Origin: Burkholderiales bacterium
GTDB lineage: Bacteria > Pseudomonadota > Gammaproteobacteria > Burkholderiales > JAEUMW01
Direction of reading: 5' to 3'
DNA length: 6,724 nucleotides
Assembly (NCBI GenBank): GCA_016791285.1
Contig: JAEUMX010000010.1
Location: forward strand, 1-6,724
Under the pieces are notes generated by a model. The model did not search any database, was not told where the DNA came from, and worked only from the letters and a program-made list of their open reading frames with translations. Below are positions 1 to 6,724 of this stretch, one piece after another (the first letter of the stretch is position 1; the number at the start of each line of letters is the position of its first letter). Both the position numbers and the translations under genes were made by a program.

Positions 1-641
1 TCGTGGCGTCATCCGGCGGCATCGATGTCGAAGGCGTGCTGGCGGTGAAGCCCGATCTGGTGCTCGCCTGGGGCAGCGGCAATCGGCCAGCCGACGTCGC
101 GCGGCTCGAAAGTCTCGGTGTTCCGGTACTGGTGACAGAGCCGCGCCGGCTCGACGACGTGCCGCGCATCCTGCGCCTGATCGGGCGGGCGGCCGGGACC
201 GAGGCGTCCGCCGAAGCCGCGGCGCAAACCTTCCAGACCGAGATCGCAGGCCTGCGCGCTCGTTACGGCGCGGCCCGCGAGGTGACCGTGTTCTACCAGG
301 TGTGGGAGCGGCCGCTGCACACGATCGGCGGGGCGCACATCATCGACGAAGCGATACGCGTGTGCGGCGGGCGCAACGTGTTCGCCGATTTGAAGCCGCT
401 CGCGCCGGAAGTCACGCTGGAGAGCGTGATCGCGGCCGACCCCGACGTCGTCCTGACCGGGGGCGGGGAAGGGGCCGGGGTGCCGTCCTGGGCGCGGCAG
501 GCCAACCTTCGTGCCGTCGAGGAGGGCCGCGTGTACGGCATCGACGCCGACCTGGTGGAGCGCGCGACGCCCCGGCTCGCGCGGGGCGTGGCACAGATCT
601 GCGAGCGGCTCGGTCGGGCGCGCTCCAGGTCCGCGCCCTAG
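1..641 (+). CDS. btuF: Cobalamin-type ABC transporter periplasmic binding protein, C-terminal part (5' end outside window)
   Basis: The reading frame is already open at the left edge, so the signal peptide and the start of the first lobe are missing. About 212 residues remain, against roughly 270-300 for a whole protein. What is visible fits the BtuF/FepB-like helical-backbone binding proteins: a 'GIDVEGVLAVKPDLVLAW' segment typical of the first lobe, a long linker helix rich in Ala and Glu, then 'YQVWERPLHTIGG' and 'CGGRNVF', which are typical of proteobacterial BtuF, and a closing 'ADPDVVLTGG' segment. The family catches vitamin B12 or related corrinoids in the periplasm and hands them to the BtuCD permease/ATPase. 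A B12 role is favoured over a siderophore role because of these motifs and because a cob(I)alamin adenosyltransferase lies close by on the other strand. The stop codon TAG overlaps the stop of the convergent anti-sigma gene. Confidence 0.85.
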   Translation, partial: VASSGGIDVEGVLAVKPDLVLAWGSGNRPADVARLESLGVPVLVTEPRRLDDVPRILRLIGRAAGTEASAEAAAQTFQTEIAGLRARYGAAREVTVFYQVWERPLHTIGGAHIIDEAIRVCGGRNVFADLKPLAPEVTLESVIAADPDVVLTGGGEGAGVPSWARQANLRAVEEGRVYGIDADLVERATPRLARGVAQICERLGRARSRSAP

Positions 642-1369
642 ATTTCCACCCGCGGCCCGGAGTAGAGCACCGGTCCGGTCGGCAGCCCGGTCGGCGACCC
701 ACCCTTCGGTTCGACGCTCATCGCCATGCCGGCGGCCTGGTCGAGTTCGGGCCACTTGTCCTGCGGCAGCCGCAGGGTCTGATCGGCGTCGGTGGTGACG
801 AGCCCGACGGACAGCGGAACCTTCCCCCCGCCCGGCAGGCACCACAGCTCCCACGCGGTGTCGGGCGCCATTTCAGCGTGACCGATGACGCGAATGCTCA
901 GCTCGCGCGGCTGGCGTATGCCCGCAGCCGGCCACGAGACCGTGAGACGCGGATTCGCCTCCTTGTCCGTGAGAACTACCATCATCCGAACCGGCACCTC
1001 GGGCGCGGGCGCCTGCGCCAGGAGCACCGCGAGGAAGAGGGCCGCGATCGACGCAAGCGCGGCCGCCCCGCGCCACAGCGTGAGGCTCTCCCAGAACCCG
1101 CGACGCGCCGGACGCGTAACGGTCGTGGGCGCTGGCGTCGGTCCTGCGATCCGGTTCTGGATCCTGTTCCAGACCGCGGGCGGCGGTGCGACGTCGGGAA
1201 CAGCGAGCGCCATCGGCAGCAGCCGTTCTTCCCAGGCATCCACCGCGCGGCGCAGCGCCGGGTCGTAGCGCAGCAGCCGCCGGAAGCGCGCCCGCGCGCG
1301 CCCCCGCAGCGTGCCGAGCACGTACTCGGCGGCGAGCTTGTCGCGCAATGCGGGGTCCCGGTACTTCAT
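638..1369 (-). CDS. RskA-type membrane anti-sigma factor
   Basis: This 243-residue protein is predicted to hold the neighbouring ECF sigma factor at the membrane until a signal triggers its release. Residues 1-75 form a helical cytoplasmic domain ('LAAEYVLGTL', 'WEERLLPM') of the kind that binds sigma. It has no HxxxCxxC zinc motif, as is usual for the RskA group. A single membrane helix lies at about 101-119 (Ala/Leu-rich, after W99-R100). The periplasmic part, about 125-243, is the RskA C-terminal domain, with 'WELWCLPGG', 'SVGLV' and the family hallmark 'SVEPKGGSPTGLPTGPVL'. The ATG is preceded by AGGA very close to the start, and the gene begins 7 bases after the sigma stop, so the two are probably translated together. 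Family members are inactivated by stepwise proteolysis. That mechanism, and the signal, are inferred here. The 3' end overlaps the stop of the convergent btuF-like gene. Confidence 0.9.
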   Translation of the reverse strand: MKYRDPALRDKLAAEYVLGTLRGRARARFRRLLRYDPALRRAVDAWEERLLPMALAVPDVAPPPAVWNRIQNRIAGPTPAPTTVTRPARRGFWESLTLWRGAAALASIAALFLAVLLAQAPAPEVPVRMMVVLTDKEANPRLTVSWPAAGIRQPRELSIRVIGHAEMAPDTAWELWCLPGGGKVPLSVGLVTTDADQTLRLPQDKWPELDQAAGMAMSVEPKGGSPTGLPTGPVLYSGPRVEI

Positions 1370-1376
1370 CTTCCTG

Positions 1377-1943
1377 CTATGTCCCGTTCGTGCCCAAGCA
1401 CGTCTTCAGCCGTTCCAGCCCGCGCCGCACCCAGGTCTTCACCGTGCCGAGCGGCGCCTTCAGGTGCTCCGCCAGTTCGCTATGCGACAGCCCGTGGAAG
1501 AAAGTCAGCGCGATGCTCTGGCGCTGGCTGGGATCCAGCGTTTCGAGACAGCGCGCGAGGCGGCTCGCATCGCCGCGCTCGGCGAGCCGCGCCAGCGGGC
1601 CTGGCTCCTCGTCCGCCGTGCCTTCGAGCATTCCCTCGAACGCTTCCGGTGTCTCCTCGCGCGGGCGCCGGATCCAGTCCAGGCAGCGGTTGCGGACGAT
1701 GCTCGTCATCCACGTCATCGGCGCGCTGCGGGACGCCGTGTAGTCCCCGGCGTGGTGCCAGATGTTGACGAAACTCTCCTGCAGCACGTCCTCGGCCCAA
1801 TCCTTCCTACGGACTATACGTAGCGCGACGGCAAATAGTTTCGCGCTCGTGCGTCCGTACAACTCGGCGAAGGCCGCCTGGTCCCGGCCGGCGCTGCGGG
1901 CGAGCAGCGCCGAGAGCGCGTCGGGAGCGAGCGACCCCTCCAC
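1377..1943 (-). CDS. ECF-type RNA polymerase sigma factor, SigK-like
   Basis: This 188-residue protein has the two-domain layout of ECF sigma factors. Region 2 (about residues 23-94) includes 'AFAELYGRTSAKLFAVALRI', the acidic 'DWAEDVLQESFVNIW' core-binding helix and the 'TWMTSIVRNRCLDWIRR' -10 recognition segment. Region 4 (about 128-182) carries the helix-turn-helix 'LSHSELAEHLKAPLGTVKTW' used for -35 contact. The gene directly downstream encodes an RskA-type anti-sigma factor, which places the pair in the SigK/RskA group of ECF sigma factors. The start is GTG: no usable alternative lies upstream in frame before a stop, and the first internal Met comes too late. No good Shine-Dalgarno is seen, but the start lies 7 bases after the adenosyltransferase stop, so coupling is likely. 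Cysteines occur at 87, 132 and 182. The last two match a known redox pair in mycobacterial SigK (see findings). Target promoters are unknown. Confidence 0.93.
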   Translation of the reverse strand: MEGSLAPDALSALLARSAGRDQAAFAELYGRTSAKLFAVALRIVRRKDWAEDVLQESFVNIWHHAGDYTASRSAPMTWMTSIVRNRCLDWIRRPREETPEAFEGMLEGTADEEPGPLARLAERGDASRLARCLETLDPSQRQSIALTFFHGLSHSELAEHLKAPLGTVKTWVRRGLERLKTCLGTNGT

Positions 1944-1950
1944 GTCGGAT

Positions 1951-2517
1951 TCAGGCGTCGCCGCCGCCGCGCTGGTTGGTGCGTTGCCAGAGTACGTCCG
2001 GCACGCCGAGTCCGCGGTTGATGACGCGCGCGAGGACGAACAAGAGATCGGAGAGGCGATTCAGGTAGCGCTGGTTCAAGCTCGACAGCTGTTCCTGTGC
2101 GGCGATGGCCACCACGCGTCGCTCGGCCCGCCGGCACACCGAGCGTGCGACGTGGGCGAGACTCGCCGCGCGGCTCCCGCCCGGCAGCACGAACTCCTTC
2201 AAGGGCGACAGATCGCGGTTGAAGGCTTCGAGGGCGTCCTCGAGCCGGATCAGATGGGCGTCCGTGATGAGCGTGTAGCCGGGGGTGGCGATTTCTCCGC
2301 CGAGGTCGAACAGATCGTGCTGCACTTCGACGAGGCACGCACGCACCTCCGCCGGCAGCACTTCGGTGAGCAGCACCCCGAGGGTGCTGTTCAGTTCGTC
2401 GACGTCCCCGAGCGCTTCCACGCGCGGGGCATTCTTGGGCAGGCGCGAGCCGTCGCCGAGGCCTGTGGTGCCCTGGTCGCCGGTGCGGGTGACGATCTTC
2501 GACAGTCTGTTGGCCAT
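1951..2517 (-). CDS. PduO-type cob(I)alamin adenosyltransferase
   Basis: The enzyme transfers the 5'-deoxyadenosyl group of ATP to reduced cobalamin, giving coenzyme B12 (adenosylcobalamin) in the cytoplasm. The 188-residue length is normal for the PduO/MMAB family, which forms trimers of five-helix bundles. Clear family motifs are the N-terminal ATP-binding stretch 'TRTGDQGTTGLGDGSR' (residues 10-25), 'ALGDVDELNS' (35-43), 'FVLPGG' (109-114), 'CRRAERR' (128-134) and 'NRLSDLLFVLAR' (153-164). The ATG at 2517 was chosen because the family begins right there with 'MANRLSKIVTRTGD'. The frame stays open further upstream, but those residues are not family-like. It is the first gene of a minus-strand operon with the sigma and anti-sigma genes and has its own TATAAT-type promoter. 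Which B12-dependent enzyme it serves is not visible in this window. Confidence 0.95.
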   Translation of the reverse strand: MANRLSKIVTRTGDQGTTGLGDGSRLPKNAPRVEALGDVDELNSTLGVLLTEVLPAEVRACLVEVQHDLFDLGGEIATPGYTLITDAHLIRLEDALEAFNRDLSPLKEFVLPGGSRAASLAHVARSVCRRAERRVVAIAAQEQLSSLNQRYLNRLSDLLFVLARVINRGLGVPDVLWQRTNQRGGGDA

Positions 2518-2548
2518 GATCCGGATTCCGATGGAATGCGAAATCGCG

Positions 2549-2554
2549 ATTATA
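2549..2554 (-). promoter_or_regulatory. -10 element of the adenosyltransferase-sigma-antisigma operon promoter
   Basis: On the minus strand this reads TATAAT, a perfect sigma-70 -10 hexamer. Transcription would start near 2542, giving a leader of about 25 bases before the ATG at 2517. The expected -35 position (2572-2577) reads GCGTGT, a poor match, so the promoter may need an activator. Confidence 0.55.
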
Positions 2555-2569
2555 AGGGCTTCGCCGGGG

Positions 2570-2585
2570 AAACACGCGCAAACAC
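2570..2585. repeat. Direct repeat AAACAC with a 10-base period between divergent promoters
   Basis: AAACAC occurs at 2570-2575 and again at 2580-2585, so both copies face the same side of the helix. The pair straddles the expected -35 positions of both the leftward and the rightward promoter. It could be a regulator binding site. No regulator is identified, and a repeat of this length could also be chance. Confidence 0.3.
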
Positions 2586-2594
2586 CGTTCGGGC

Positions 2595-2600
2595 TATAAT
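2595..2600 (+). promoter_or_regulatory. -10 element of rightward promoter for the small ORFs and probably glgB-glgE
   Basis: This is a perfect TATAAT on the plus strand. The start of transcription would fall near 2607, about 29 bases before the ATG at 2636. The -35 position at 17-base spacing reads ACACGC, which is weak. No better promoter is evident directly before glgB, so this is the best candidate for the whole rightward unit. Confidence 0.5.
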
Positions 2601-2635
2601 CCGCGCTCGTTTCGAGCCCGCCGTTTCGTCCCTCC

Positions 2636-2755
2636 ATGAAGCTCGCCCGGTACGTCAAGTTCCGCGAAGAGAAGTTCGGCGGTGTCGTCTTGGAGACCCG
2701 CTGGGAGAAGGTCTTCATCGCGGAGTCGCGGGAAGAGGGGCCCGTGGAGGACTGA
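2636..2755 (+). CDS. Short ORF resembling the start of a PqqD/MftB-like peptide-recognition (RRE) domain
   Basis: This is a 39-codon ORF, ATG to TGA, about 29 bases downstream of a predicted transcription start. It encodes 'MKLARYVKFREEKFGGVVLE' followed by 'TRWEKVFIAESREEGPVED'. The pattern of a basic strand, then 'FREEKFGG', a hydrophobic strand and 'KVF' recalls the beta-strand start of PqqD/MftB-like domains, which deliver a precursor peptide to a radical SAM enzyme. Such domains usually have about 80-90 residues, so this would be about half of one. No radical SAM gene or precursor is in view, and no Shine-Dalgarno is apparent before the ATG. The other reading frames here look like random translation. 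It may be a genuine small protein, a truncated relic, or the first half of an interrupted gene continuing in the next ORF. The family assignment is from memory of the pattern and is tentative. Confidence 0.45.
   Translation: MKLARYVKFREEKFGGVVLETRWEKVFIAESREEGPVED
2746..2750 (+). promoter_or_regulatory. Ribosome binding site of the 37-codon ORF
   Basis: GGAGG lies 8 bases before the GTG at 2759, inside the end of the preceding ORF. This near-ideal site is the main reason for listing the following short ORF separately rather than as read-through of the first. Confidence 0.45.
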
Positions 2756-2758
2756 CCG

Positions 2759-2872
2759 GTGGCGCGGGAGGCGCCGCGGCAGTTCGTTTCGGCCATCCGC
2801 AGCATCGTCGGCTGTGATCTCGTCGCCGTGTCGCTTTCCACGCTCGACATCCTCGCGCGTGCCTGGGACTGA
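2759..2872 (+). CDS. Hypothetical 37-residue peptide between the RRE-like ORF and glgB
   Basis: This GTG-started ORF begins one codon after the TGA of the previous ORF and in the same frame, with GGAGG at proper spacing. The product starts 'MAREAPRQFVSAIRSIVGCD' and ends 'LVAVSLSTLDILARAWD'. It is amphipathic to hydrophobic, has one Cys (residue 19) and looks protein-like, but I recognise no family. It has neither a signal peptide nor a clear membrane helix. It could be an independent coupled peptide or the second half of a roughly 78-residue protein whose frame is broken by the TGA. It ends 49 bases before the glgB start. Confidence 0.3.
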   Translation: MAREAPRQFVSAIRSIVGCDLVAVSLSTLDILARAWD

Positions 2873-2909
2873 CGAGCCACGATTAGTCACACACATGCAC
2901 GCTGTCGAC

Positions 2910-2915
2910 AGGGAG
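2910..2915 (+). promoter_or_regulatory. Ribosome binding site deciding the glgB start
   Basis: AGGGAG lies 6 bases before GTG 2922. The upstream in-frame ATG at 2895 has no such site, so the GTG is preferred. Confidence 0.6.
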
Positions 2916-2921
2916 TCAAAC

Positions 2922-4871
<1,950 letters not shown>

Positions 4872-4874
4872 AGA

Positions 4875-6724
<1,850 letters not shown>

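Larger units (their letters stand above)
2518..2921. other. Divergent intergenic control region
   Basis: This 404-base stretch lies between the adenosyltransferase start and glgB. It holds the two opposed TATAAT elements, the AAACAC direct repeat, the two short ORFs, and a CTGTCGACAG palindrome (2902-2911) just before the glgB ribosome binding site. No rho-independent terminator (hairpin plus T-run), riboswitch or tRNA is visible in it. A cobalamin riboswitch was considered because of the B12 gene, but the leader of about 25 bases is far too short for one. Confidence 0.6.

Noticed and set aside
2518..2548. Cobalamin riboswitch before the adenosyltransferase
   Set aside because: The predicted leader is only about 25 bases. 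A cobalamin riboswitch needs well over 150 bases with a B12-box, and none is seen.
2566..2573. GGGGAAAC as an ECF-sigma -35 element for autoregulation
   Set aside because: It lies on the plus strand, pointing away from the sigma operon, and the distance to the plus-strand TATAAT is too long. No matching ECF -10 was found.
2753..2755. TGA read as selenocysteine
   Set aside because: No neighbouring Cys or redox motif, the following hairpin does not look like a bacterial SECIS element, and the next ORF has its own GGAGG and GTG start.
2518..2880. Upstream extension of the adenosyltransferase frame to a GTG at 2880
   Set aside because: The family start 'MANRLSKIVTRTGD' is at 2517. The extra 121 residues are not family-like and cross a predicted promoter and the opposite-strand small ORFs.
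2902..2911. Perfect palindrome CTGTCGACAG next to the glgB ribosome binding site
   Set aside because: A 10-base palindrome is expected several times by chance in a window of this size. It has no second copy or spacing pattern here to support an operator, so it is only noted.

Overview
The window is GC-rich bacterial chromosomal DNA with short intergenic gaps, GTG starts and coupled genes. The protein families (a proteobacterial-style BtuF, a PduO-type adenosyltransferase, an ECF sigma factor with an RskA-type anti-sigma factor, and glgB-glgE) suggest a proteobacterium, most likely beta- or gammaproteobacterial. The species cannot be fixed from sequence reading alone. No mobile element, tRNA, rRNA or CRISPR array was seen.

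Left part (1-2517). The 3' end of a cobalamin-type periplasmic binding protein gene (btuF-like, + strand) runs tail to tail into a three-gene minus-strand operon. The two convergent stop codons share one CTAG. Read in its own direction, the operon is PduO-type cob(I)alamin adenosyltransferase, then ECF sigma factor, then membrane-bound RskA-type anti-sigma factor, with 7-base gaps. Vitamin B12 capture and B12 adenosylation therefore flank a membrane-signalling sigma/anti-sigma pair. The sigma factor carries two cysteines at positions that match, as far as I recall, the redox-sensing pair of mycobacterial SigK.

Middle part (2518-2921). This 404-base divergent control region has a perfect TATAAT on each strand. 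The two are placed symmetrically so that their expected -35 positions coincide, over a 10-base-period direct repeat AAACAC. Rightward from here come two very short ORFs in the same frame, 39 and 37 codons, separated by TGA-CCG. The first resembles the beginning of a PqqD/MftB-like peptide-recognition domain. The second has a strong ribosome binding site but no recognised family.

Right part (2922-6724). glgB (glycogen branching enzyme, short form without the extra N-terminal domain) is followed after 3 bases by glgE (maltose-1-phosphate maltosyltransferase), which runs off the window. Together they make branched alpha-glucan by the GlgE pathway: GlgE extends chains from maltose 1-phosphate and GlgB adds alpha-1,6 branches. 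The enzymes that would supply maltose 1-phosphate from trehalose (TreS, maltokinase) are not in view and may lie downstream.
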